Origin: Anaerolineae bacterium
Lineage (GTDB): Bacteria; Chloroflexota; Anaerolineae; Promineifilales; Promineifilaceae
Length of the DNA: 64,000 bases
Assembly: GCA_023954475.1 (NCBI GenBank)
Contig: JAMLHW010000002.1
Coordinates: 124,001-188,000, forward strand
Direction of reading: 5' to 3'
Below are positions 41,864-49,442 of the stretch, piece by piece. The notes under the pieces were generated by a model. That model was not told the origin of the DNA. It saw only the letters and a program-made list of their open reading frames with translations, and did no database searches. Position 1 is the stretch's first letter, and each line of letters starts with the position of its first letter. A program made the position numbers and the translations under genes.

Positions 41864-43228
41864 CTAAGCTATGGCGGCGATTGGCAGCCGAATGAGAAAT
41901 GTGGTGCCGACGCCGACCGTTGATTCGGCCGAAATCGTTCCGCCGTGCGCTGTGGTAATCGACTTGGCAATTGCCAGACCAAGCCCGGACGAGCCGTCCT
42001 GTGATCGAGCGCTGTCGCTGCGGTAGAAGCGGTTGAAGACGTAAGGAAGATCGTCGGGTGCAATGCCGACGCCAGTGTCACTGACACTGAGTGTGGCCAT
42101 GTCGTGAGATGTCGCTTTGGCCGCCAGCGTCACTACACCACCGTCAGGCGTGTAGCGGATTGCATTGCTGACCAGGTTGCCCAGCAACTGTTTTATGCGT
42201 TCCGGATCGACGTAGAGCAGCGGCATCGCATCACTCACTTGTACATCGATGGTGATGCCGCGTTCTTCTGCCAGCGCCAGGTAAGATAAGGCGACATCTT
42301 CGAGCAAGCCTTTGGCTGGTATGTCACGTTGTACAAGCGTCAATTCGCCCGCATCGGCCAGCGACAGCGTGCGCAAATCGTCGACGAGGTGGTTGAGCAA
42401 GAGGGCTTCCTGGTGCAGGACTGTGTAGATTTCGGCCGAACCATGTAGCTTTTGGTCACTCAGCGCCTCCGTGTAGCCCATGATAACACTCAGCGGCGTG
42501 CGCAAATCGTGTGCAATGTCGGCTGTCATCTGGCGGCGCGCCTGCGTGGACCGTGCCAAGTCGCTGCTCATCGTATTAAACGACTGGCTTAATTCCCCCA
42601 ATTCATCCTTTGTACGAACTGGAACCTGCAGTCCCAATTCGCCGCCGGCAATGCGTTTTGTCGCCGCTGTCAACTCCCTGACTGGCCGCGAAATCGTGCT
42701 CGCCAGCAAGACTCCAACCAACAGCGCCACCAGGATCGCGACAATGGCACTGAGCAAGATCGCGTTGTTAATGCGTGACAGAAACGTGGATTCTACTGCC
42801 AGTAATTCGGCCGGTACACGTGCTTGAACGGGTGGAAATAGCAGCCATCCGGCAGGTTGATTTTCATGCATGATAGCGTAGCCGTTATCGAGTGCCGTTG
42901 CTGATGCCTGATCTCCCTGGAAAAACTGCCAGCCGGCAACAATAACGACGCCGGTTTCATCCGCCAGCGCAGCGTCCGGCACATCATGTCCGCCAAAACG
43001 TCCGGGGTTATTTTGTCGCCGTGCCATAAATCGTTCCACATTTGCCCAACTTCCGTTGACTTCATAGTAATCTTGCAGACGCCACGCCAATTCGGTAATG
43101 CTGCGATCGGCGACAAATTGGTCAAATTCTGTAGCGGTACGCTGGCGTGCCAGAACAGCGACTGAAGCCGCGCCGATGATGCCGACGAAAAGAAAGGCTA
43201 GTGTGAGCTTGAGTGTCAGTGATCGCAT
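41864..43228 (-). CDS. HAMP-domain sensor histidine kinase
   Basis: 454 residues with two membrane helices (about 7-25 and 160-185) around an extracytoplasmic sensor of about 130 residues. HAMP (STISRPVRELTAATKRIAGGELGLQVPVRTKDELGELSQSF), H-box IAHDLRTPLSVIMGYTEALSD, N-box LGNLVSNAIRYTP, G1 VSDTGVGIAPDDLPYVFNRFYR and G2 SSGLGLAIAKSITTAHGGTI follow. It is the BaeS-like prototype. It lies 93 nt after its response regulator gene on the same strand and probably senses envelope conditions affecting the nearby lipoprotein genes (inference). Confidence 0.93.
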   Translation of the reverse strand: MRSLTLKLTLAFLFVGIIGAASVAVLARQRTATEFDQFVADRSITELAWRLQDYYEVNGSWANVERFMARRQNNPGRFGGHDVPDAALADETGVVIVAGWQFFQGDQASATALDNGYAIMHENQPAGWLLFPPVQARVPAELLAVESTFLSRINNAILLSAIVAILVALLVGVLLASTISRPVRELTAATKRIAGGELGLQVPVRTKDELGELSQSFNTMSSDLARSTQARRQMTADIAHDLRTPLSVIMGYTEALSDQKLHGSAEIYTVLHQEALLLNHLVDDLRTLSLADAGELTLVQRDIPAKGLLEDVALSYLALAEERGITIDVQVSDAMPLLYVDPERIKQLLGNLVSNAIRYTPDGGVVTLAAKATSHDMATLSVSDTGVGIAPDDLPYVFNRFYRSDSARSQDGSSGLGLAIAKSITTAHGGTISAESTVGVGTTFLIRLPIAAIA

Positions 43229-43321
43229 CGTTGTGTCAACTTTTTAAGTGAGAAAGAGCCTGATCAGATTGTTGCCTCCTGTGGTGTACCAGGTCAATCC
43301 GGTTTCTGGCCAAGAAACTGC

Positions 43322-44005
43322 CTATTCGGGTACGAATCGGTAGCCAATTCCGTAAACCGTCTCGACGTAGCACGGATTGCGTGGATCCTGTTCGATTTTT
43401 GTGCGCAAGTTGCGGATGTGGACATCAATTGTGCGTTCGTACCCTTCGTAGGCTGTGCCTTGCAGGAGATCGAGCAGATCGAGTCGCGAGTAGGCACGGC
43501 CCGGCGATGCCATCAACGCGGCGAGAATATCAAACTCCGATGGCGTTAGATTGACGTATTCGCTGCGGACCTGGACGAGGCGGCTGTTGCGGTCGAGGAC
43601 GATTTCGCCGGCTCGTAAGATTTCTGCTTCCGGTGCACTCTTGCCCACACGGCGGAGAACGGCACGCACGCGCGCCGTCAGCTCGCGCATTCCAAACGGC
43701 TTGGTGACGTAATCGTCTGCTCCCAATTCGAGGCCGAGAACTTTGTCGTTCTCGTCGATTTTTGCCGTCAGAATAATGATCGGTGTTTCTGCTTCACGGC
43801 TGTGGTGACGCATAAAATCATAGCCGCCCATTTCCGGCATCATCAGGTCGAGGATGATTAGATCGGGTTTTTCTTCGCGGGCTACGAAGAGGGCTTCGCG
43901 ACCATCTTTCGCAGTGACGACGCGAAAACCTTCTTGTTGCAGGTAATTTTTAACGAGTGTGCGCAAGCTTTCTGTGTCGTCAACGACGAGGATTGTTTTA
44001 GCCAT
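43322..44005 (-). CDS. OmpR/PhoB-family response regulator
   Basis: 227 residues. Receiver with VVDD pocket, phospho-acceptor Asp53 in LIILDLMMPEMGG, ILTAKID and VTKPFGMRELTARVRAVLRR. DNA-binding winged helix with LTPSEFDILAALMASPGRAYSRLDLLDLLQG and YERTIDVHIRNLRTKIEQ, ending VYGIGYRFVPE. The ATG at 44005 is chosen; an upstream TTG at 44029 lies within a terminator stem. The likely targets are 11-bp-spaced direct repeats before yceI and before the gene at 45133-46002, as this family binds such sites. Confidence 0.93.
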   Translation of the reverse strand: MAKTILVVDDTESLRTLVKNYLQQEGFRVVTAKDGREALFVAREEKPDLIILDLMMPEMGGYDFMRHHSREAETPIIILTAKIDENDKVLGLELGADDYVTKPFGMRELTARVRAVLRRVGKSAPEAEILRAGEIVLDRNSRLVQVRSEYVNLTPSEFDILAALMASPGRAYSRLDLLDLLQGTAYEGYERTIDVHIRNLRTKIEQDPRNPCYVETVYGIGYRFVPE

Positions 44006-44016
44006 GTAAGTACCTG

Positions 44017-44048
44017 AAAAAGCGGCCAACTTATCGTCAAGTTGGCCG
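44017..44048 (-). terminator. Terminator or attenuator between yceI-like gene and response regulator
   Basis: CGGCCAACTT (44023-44032) pairs perfectly with AAGTTGGCCG (44039-44048). Read on the minus strand the stem is followed by CTTTTT (44022-44017). It lies just after the YceI stop codon and only 12 nt before the regulator ATG, so it may set the ratio of the two messages. Confidence 0.75.
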
Positions 44049-44055
44049 TTTACTA

Positions 44056-44910
44056 TTATTCTGATTTAGCTCGGGCGACGAAATCGATGTAAAGCTCGAC
44101 TTCCTCTTCGACATTGGCCACATTGGGAACGCTGGGGATGCTCAAGTCGAATGCTTCTCGATTGATGACTGTGCTGGCCGAGCCGTCGATCTGTTCGGCC
44201 GAAACGACGGTGGCTGTAATATCGAATGTCGCCGGTAAAGTCGTGTCGCGAATAGTCAAATCGCCGTCGATGCTGAAAGTGACCGTATCGCCGACCGTTG
44301 CACTTTCCGGCAAATCATTGATCGCCGTCGGCGTGAACGTGATGAATTCAAATGCGCCGGTGCGTAAGATGTCGTTTTGAATAGCGCGATTGCGGAAATT
44401 ATTGTCAGTTAACAGCGTGCGGGCATTGATTTGAATAGTGCCAATCTGTGTGTCGGCAAGATTGCTCAAATCGAATGCCATTTCTCCGGCAACCTGATCG
44501 GTCTCGCCGACAACGGTGATGCGGCTGCCACGCAAATCTTCGTCTAATTCGAATCGCACTGTTGATTCGCCCGGCACGATAGCGTATACGGTGGGCGCTA
44601 TGCTGGTAGTTGTTTCGGCCGATTGGTCTTCGGTAGTTGCTTCAGTCGTTTCAACTTCGGCCGATTCTTCTGTTGCGATTGCCGTGGCTTCTGCCACCGG
44701 CTCATCGGCGATACTCTCATCTGTTTCGTCGCTGACCGGTTCCATTACTTCCTCAGTGCTTTCTGGGGTGGTCTCGGCCGAACTCTCTATTTCTAGCGGA
44801 ATCGCTTCGATTGGGCCGCTTGCCACTTCTGGCTCTGTCAGCAGTCCGCACGAACTCAACGCGCTAATAATCAAAATTCCCATGATTACAAAACTCAAAA
44901 TGCGTTTCAT
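44056..44910 (-). CDS. YceI-family lipoprotein
   Basis: 284 residues. Lipoprotein signal with lipobox ALSSC (Cys21), then an acidic Thr/Glu/Ala-rich linker to about residue 105, then a YceI lipocalin-like beta-barrel: VYAIVPGESTVRFELDEDLRG, VVGETDQVAGEMAFDLSNLADTQIGTIQINARTL, RNRAIQNDILRTGAFEFITFTPT, DGDLTIRDTTLPATFDITATV. YceI proteins bind isoprenoid-like lipids in the envelope. Three TCGGCCGA copies within 160 bp fall in the linker, all read as SAE (44615, 44657, 44774). It is the first gene before the regulator and kinase and has an upstream operator candidate. Confidence 0.9.
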   Translation of the reverse strand: MKRILSFVIMGILIISALSSCGLLTEPEVASGPIEAIPLEIESSAETTPESTEEVMEPVSDETDESIADEPVAEATAIATEESAEVETTEATTEDQSAETTTSIAPTVYAIVPGESTVRFELDEDLRGSRITVVGETDQVAGEMAFDLSNLADTQIGTIQINARTLLTDNNFRNRAIQNDILRTGAFEFITFTPTAINDLPESATVGDTVTFSIDGDLTIRDTTLPATFDITATVVSAEQIDGSASTVINREAFDLSIPSVPNVANVEEEVELYIDFVARAKSE

Positions 44911-44991
44911 ACAGTAACCTCTTACAAAAGTTTAGTTGGTCGCTGTTTTATGCGACAACTCGTATGGTAAAACACTGTTTTGAATATTTCT

Positions 44992-45009
44992 TTAAGAAGT
45001 TGTTCAGAA
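44992..45009. promoter_or_regulatory. 11-bp-spaced direct repeat upstream of the yceI-like gene
   Basis: TTAAGAA-GTTG-TTCAGAA at 44992-45009: two 7-bp repeats with start-to-start spacing of 11 bp, the layout of OmpR/PhoB-type binding sites. It lies 82 bp before the gene start. The same two repeats in the other order occur 84 bp before the gene at 46002. Confidence 0.65.
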
Positions 45010-45073
45010 ACTGTGAAGATTAGTGTGATAGTTCACTGGCGTTTTAGAGTCAAGTGCCGTTTGCCGGGATCGA

Positions 45074-45102
45074 AAAAAGGGAGGCTGACTGCTCAGCCTC
45101 CC
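45074..45102 (-). terminator. Rho-independent terminator of the repeat-protein gene
   Basis: GGGAGGCTGA (45079-45088) pairs with TCAGCCTCCC (45093-45102) around a 4-nt loop. On the minus strand a run of six T (45078-45073) follows. It lies about 30 nt past the stop codon of the gene at 45133-46002. Confidence 0.92.
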
Positions 45103-45132
45103 CATAGAGATTACATCATCAGTTCGTTGTCA

Positions 45133-46002
45133 TTAGGCATCTAGCGAAACACCTGAGGATGTTTCAGGCACGCTTTGTCCTCCGCTGAGGCCGTCAAATC
45201 CGCCTCTACAGCCACCGTGCCCGTGTCCGCCTCGACCACCGTGTCCCAAACCATCACGGAGCACCTGCATTTCGGCCAATTGGTCAGCCTGTGCCTGCGT
45301 GATGACACCATCGGCGACTGCCTGTGCTACAGCGTCGTCATAGGCTGTTTGCAATGCTTCCTGTGCTTCTGTGACGGTCATGCCCAATTCTTCGAGCAAA
45401 TCGGTGGAGCGAATCCCTTCAGCATGGGCTGCTGCTAATTCTTCGGCCGAAATGCCCAGCACATCGGCCAGAAGGACATCGCGGTCGACATACGTTTTGA
45501 GCGCTTCGCGAGCCTGAATCAACGCAGCTTCTTCGGCTGTGATCGCGCCATCTGCAACAGCTTGCTCCAGTGCTGCATCTCTTGCGGCTTGCTTGGCTGC
45601 ATCCAGTTCTTCGGCCGAAATGCCCAACGCGTCTGCCAGATACGTGTCTCCTGCGTCGCGGTCAATAGCAATCCCGGCCTCGCGGTCAGCCAGAGCAGCT
45701 TCGCGCGCTGTGCTCATTGCCGTTTCCAGTTCCTCGACGGTGATGCCGAGCGCATCGGCCAGGTATTCACTGTTTACGCCATTGTGGCCGAAGCGACCGC
45801 CGTGTTGCTTGAATGCCCGACTCGATTGTTCGGTCACGGCACTGTCTTCTTGCACCGTATTTTCTTCTTGCTCAGTTGTGACTTCCGGTGTCGTAGCTTC
45901 TGTGCTGTCATCCGATTGGGCAAACGCCAATGTCGCGCTCAGCGCCAGAACGAGGACGGCGATGCCGCCTATCAGAATACTGGTCCATTTGCGATTCTTC
46001 AT
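45133..46002 (-). CDS. Exported repeat protein with LADALGIxxEEL repeats
   Basis: 289 residues. Signal peptide (ending TLAFAQ), an acidic Thr/Glu stretch, then repeated helical units: YLADALGITVEELETAMSTAREAALA, YLADALGISAEELDAAKQAARDAALEQAVADGAITAEEAALI, LLADVLGISAEELAAAHAEG and LLEELGMTVTEAQEALQTAYDDAVAQAVADGVITQAQADQL. The C-terminus is Gly/His-rich (GHGGRGGHGHGGCRGG), which could bind metal. Similar repeats occur in DUF2680-type proteins; the function is unknown. Two TCGGCCGA copies encode ISAEEL in equivalent places of two repeats. AAGGAG precedes the ATG. Confidence 0.75.
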   Translation of the reverse strand: MKNRKWTSILIGGIAVLVLALSATLAFAQSDDSTEATTPEVTTEQEENTVQEDSAVTEQSSRAFKQHGGRFGHNGVNSEYLADALGITVEELETAMSTAREAALADREAGIAIDRDAGDTYLADALGISAEELDAAKQAARDAALEQAVADGAITAEEAALIQAREALKTYVDRDVLLADVLGISAEELAAAHAEGIRSTDLLEELGMTVTEAQEALQTAYDDAVAQAVADGVITQAQADQLAEMQVLRDGLGHGGRGGHGHGGCRGGFDGLSGGQSVPETSSGVSLDA

Positions 46003-46356
46003 GTGTTAAATCTCCTTGTTCAGATTTTTGTGTCGTCGGACTCCTTTGTGTCCGCGTTGTATGTGTAAATGATACCGGGCGGATATTCAGAAGTTGTTAA
46101 GAACAATTTTGGAAGTTGTGTAGATTTGTGGAGAGTCCGCCGCACCCCATTGCGATACGGTTCCACTAATTTGCTTTGTGACCCATGATCTGCAGCCGGA
46201 CGCCAGGTTTGCCAGTTTTCCTGGTGCTTCCTTATTACATTGTGTAGCCACTGACATGACAAATCGCGTGAAAAATGCGCACGAAATGCACGTTTGGGCG
46301 GCTGTTCACTTTGTTATACTGGATCGATATCCAGCCATCCACGCTCAAGGTGACTT
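46003..46356. other. 354-nt intergenic region between divergent genes
   Basis: It holds the operator candidate at 46086-46103 for the minus-strand gene. For the plus-strand gamma-glutamyltransferase gene, TATACT (46315-46320) is a good -10 box with at best a weak -35 (TTGGGC at 46294-46299, 15-nt spacer). I see no small gene or RNA structure in the middle part. Confidence 0.4.
46086..46103. promoter_or_regulatory. 11-bp-spaced direct repeat upstream of the repeat-protein gene
   Basis: TTCAGAA-GTTG-TTAAGAA at 46086-46103, 84 bp before the ATG at 46002. The two half sites and the GTTG spacer are the same as at 44992-45009 but in the opposite order, which supports a shared regulator, most likely the one encoded at 43322-44005. 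Confidence 0.65.
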
Positions 46357-47979
46357 ATGGACTTTGCACGAATCGAAAACGCGTTCTCACCATCTGATGA
46401 TCGTAAATCTGCTATCGGCCGAAACGGTGTGATTGCCGCTGCCTTTCCCGAAGCAGTCGCAGCCGGCGCTGCTGTATTGCGTGCCGGTGGTAATGCGGTC
46501 GATGCAGCCTGTGCTGCCAATTTTGTACTCGGCGTCTGCGAGCCGCAAGGTAGCGGCTTGGGTGGTCAGAGCATGGGTTTGCTCCATTTTGGCGGCAGAA
46601 CGATGGCCATTGACGGCTCTACACCTGTGCCGGCATTGGCTCACGCCGCTGCCTTTGTGCCGGACGCCGAAGCGGCAATCGGCCACAAAGCAACGACGGT
46701 ACCTGGTACAGTGGCTTTTTGGGGCTATCTCAATCGTCGCTTCGGCCGAATGCCGTGGCATGAATTGCTGCAGCCGGCGATTGCTGTGGCACGCGAGGGC
46801 TACCGCATGACGCCCTATCAGCGCAGTATTCAGGTGATGGCGCTGCCCTGGTTCAAACAGGAAGCGTCGCAAACCGGGGCGCGGTTGTTCCTGGCGCACG
46901 GTAACGCACCTGTCCCGGTCGAAACGTTGATCAAACAGCCGCGCCTGGCCGAAACGTTGGCCCATCTGGCTGAAGAAGGGCCGGAAGCGTTTTATCTCGG
47001 TGACATTGCAACGGCAATAGATGCGGATATGCGCCGCTACGGTGGGTTCTTGCGTCGTGCCGATCTGGCGGCTATCCCGTGGCCGGTTGAGCGCGAGCCG
47101 CTAACGATGCAATTTCGCGGTCTGCGTATGGTGACGATGCCGCCACCGACGGCCGGTATTACGTTGTTGCAGGCACTGGCATTGGTGGAGCGGTTATCGG
47201 CCGAATGGAGCCATTACACACCGGTTGCCCGCGAACGCATCCTCGTCGAAATGTATCGCCAGCTATTTCGGCTGCGCACCAAATCTGCGTACCATCCGAC
47301 ATTACGCCCGCTCGACATGGCTGAAGCACTCGATCCGGCGCAACTCGACGCACTGGCACAATCCGTCCGCGACACCACAGCCGTTTTCCCGGCACCGGCA
47401 CATACGCAACGCAGCGGCGAAACGACACAAATTTCCGTCATCGACGGTGACGGTAATGGTATCGCCGTCAGCCAATCGCTCTACTTTATGTACGGTGCGT
47501 TTGCCGCCAACGAAGACCTGGGTTTTATGTACAATGATTATTTGACGCGATTCGAAAAGCGGGATGAAAGTCACGCTTACTACTTGCGCCCTGGCGCGAT
47601 TCCGTGGACATCTGTGGCGCCGGCGCTGATGTTCGATGGCGATGCCTTGTGGTTGGCAGTTGGTACACCGGGCGCGGAACGTATTTTCTCAGCGATGAGC
47701 ACTGTTTTTCTCGATCTGTTTGACGGATCGCATTCGCTCGTCAATGCGTTGTCGCTGCCTCGATTGCACTGTGATGCGGACGGTACGGCATGTGTGGAGT
47801 TGGCGGCGCAGCGCGGCGATCTGGTGCGCTTGTTAGCTGAGAGCGGTTATCGTGTCAGGGAGTATCCCGGCTACGATTTTACATTTGGTGGTTTTCATGC
47901 GGCGCTGCGTTGTCGCACCCGCCAGGAATTTCACGGTGCGGCTGATATTCGGCGCGATGGCATTGCCATTGGTGTTTAG
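46357..47979 (+). CDS. Gamma-glutamyltransferase-family Ntn hydrolase
   Basis: 540 residues. The N-terminal part has GVIAAAFPEAVAAGAAVLRAGGNAVDAACAANFVLGVCEPQGSGLGGQSMGLLH, the GGT fold. The self-cleaving threonine lies in SGETTQISVIDGDGNGIAVSQSL near 354, and the small-subunit part has NEDLGFMYNDYLTRF and SVAPALMF. No signal peptide is seen, so it is probably cytoplasmic, unlike E. coli GGT. It could act on glutathione, gamma-glutamyl amides or acyl amides. It converges with the aldehyde dehydrogenase gene, 5 nt between stops. Confidence 0.9.
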   Translation: MDFARIENAFSPSDDRKSAIGRNGVIAAAFPEAVAAGAAVLRAGGNAVDAACAANFVLGVCEPQGSGLGGQSMGLLHFGGRTMAIDGSTPVPALAHAAAFVPDAEAAIGHKATTVPGTVAFWGYLNRRFGRMPWHELLQPAIAVAREGYRMTPYQRSIQVMALPWFKQEASQTGARLFLAHGNAPVPVETLIKQPRLAETLAHLAEEGPEAFYLGDIATAIDADMRRYGGFLRRADLAAIPWPVEREPLTMQFRGLRMVTMPPPTAGITLLQALALVERLSAEWSHYTPVARERILVEMYRQLFRLRTKSAYHPTLRPLDMAEALDPAQLDALAQSVRDTTAVFPAPAHTQRSGETTQISVIDGDGNGIAVSQSLYFMYGAFAANEDLGFMYNDYLTRFEKRDESHAYYLRPGAIPWTSVAPALMFDGDALWLAVGTPGAERIFSAMSTVFLDLFDGSHSLVNALSLPRLHCDADGTACVELAAQRGDLVRLLAESGYRVREYPGYDFTFGGFHAALRCRTRQEFHGAADIRRDGIAIGV

Positions 47980-47984
47980 TTGTA

Positions 47985-49442
47985 TTAGCGAGCGGCGATG
48001 CCGACCACGCTGACGCCACAAAAGAAGTCGAATGTTTCGCGTGTGCCTTCGACGCCGAGTCCACTCAGTCCCCAGGCAGGGCGGGGTGCCATGTGATTCA
48101 AGCTCATCAGGCTGACGCCGTTGATTTTGACGCCGCCGGTGCGCATCTGGCGGGCAACGTGTAGTGCGCGATTCTCATCTCGGCCGAAAACATAACCGCC
48201 CAATCCGTAAGGCGTTTCATTTGCCAGTGCAACTGCTTCGTCGTCAGTGGCAAAGGTGTGTACGGCAGCGACGGGGCCAAAGATTTCTGCGCGTGTTTCG
48301 GCCGAAGCGACGCCGACGACCAATGCCGGTGCAAAATAACATCCAGGCGATTCCGGCAGTGCCGACACCTGTATGATTTTGCCACCTTTTTTCGTGTAGC
48401 CACTGAGCGTCGTGTTGATCGCATCACGGTGGTCACTGTGAATTAGCGGCCCCATCTCGCTCTCTTCATCCAGTGCGTTGCCAATGCGTAGTCGGCGCAG
48501 GCGTTCGACGACGCGATCCAGCAATTTGTCGGCAATCGTTTCGTGTAGCAACAAGCGTCCCAGCGCACGGCACCATTGTCCATTGAGCGTTGTCAACCCG
48601 GCAACCACGCCGTCGGCAGCACGGTCGAGATCGGCGTCGTCGAGTACGATGAGGGCGTTGTTGCCGCCTAATTCGAGCTGTGCCGGTTTGAAATCGGTGG
48701 CGCATGCCCGTGCCACTGCGCGTCCGCCGTGCAAGCCGCCTGTAAACGAGACCGCTTTTATCCGGCTGTCGCTGACAAGTGCAGCGCCGACTCGCGGACC
48801 GCCGTTGAGCACCTGAAAAACACCCGGCGGCAGCCCGACCTGATCAACTGCTTCGGCGAGCAGTTGTGATGAATAGGGTGCCCATTCAGATGGTTTGAGA
48901 ATAGTGGGGCAACCGGCAGCGAGTGCGTTGGCGATTTTGTGGGCGGCGAGTGCGGCCGGTGCATTCCAGGGCACGATGCACAAGGCCGGCCCCCACGGTT
49001 TGCGCAGAATCTCGACCGTGCCATGTGGCCCCGGTAGGGCGCGAACCAATCCCTCGCGCACTTGAGTGGCGGCAGCGCGGAACGCGAGATGGGTGATCTG
49101 GGTGATGGTGCGGGTCAGCGCGATGATGACGCCGGTGTTGAATGAATCGACCTGGGCGATGTGTTCGATGTTTTGCTGCAGTCGGTCGGCTATGGCTTCG
49201 AGTAAGGTGGCGCGATCTTCGGCCGAAACATCCGACCATACGCCCACTTGATGAACTTCCCACGCAAGTTGTAGCGCTTGCTCAATTTCGGCCGATGTGG
49301 TGTTCCATTGCGGCTGGATTGGCTCTCCCGTGCTGGGATTGTGAACCCATACGTCTGTGCATTCACCCGGATCGACGAATTGTCCAGCAGCGTAATTTTG
49401 GAGCGGCTTGATTTCCACGCGGCTTTTATCCGGTGATGGCAT
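47985..49442 (-). CDS. NAD(P)-dependent aldehyde dehydrogenase
   Basis: 485 residues of the ALDH superfamily: WGPALCIVPWNAPAALAAHKIANALAAGCPTILKPSEWAPYS (cofactor), VSFTGGLHGGRAVA, the catalytic base in LELGGNNALIVLDDADLDRA (Glu near 257) and the catalytic cysteine in NGQWCRALGR near 289, then EIFGPVAAVHTFATDDEAVALANETPYGLGGYVF. The CRALGR sequence after the Cys deviates from the usual CxAxxR, so the subfamily is unclear. The start overlaps the nitrilase-like gene's end by 17 nt, so the two are coupled; the pathway is unknown, perhaps nitrile/amide or polyamine breakdown (inference). Confidence 0.9.
   Translation of the reverse strand: MPSPDKSRVEIKPLQNYAAGQFVDPGECTDVWVHNPSTGEPIQPQWNTTSAEIEQALQLAWEVHQVGVWSDVSAEDRATLLEAIADRLQQNIEHIAQVDSFNTGVIIALTRTITQITHLAFRAAATQVREGLVRALPGPHGTVEILRKPWGPALCIVPWNAPAALAAHKIANALAAGCPTILKPSEWAPYSSQLLAEAVDQVGLPPGVFQVLNGGPRVGAALVSDSRIKAVSFTGGLHGGRAVARACATDFKPAQLELGGNNALIVLDDADLDRAADGVVAGLTTLNGQWCRALGRLLLHETIADKLLDRVVERLRRLRIGNALDEESEMGPLIHSDHRDAINTTLSGYTKKGGKIIQVSALPESPGCYFAPALVVGVASAETRAEIFGPVAAVHTFATDDEAVALANETPYGLGGYVFGRDENRALHVARQMRTGGVKINGVSLMSLNHMAPRPAWGLSGLGVEGTRETFDFFCGVSVVGIAAR

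Noticed and set aside
43299-43320. A terminator after the response regulator gene
   Set aside because: Only a 6-bp stem (GTTTCT/AGAAAC) without a T-run; it is more likely a degraded copy of the GAAACCGGG hairpin.
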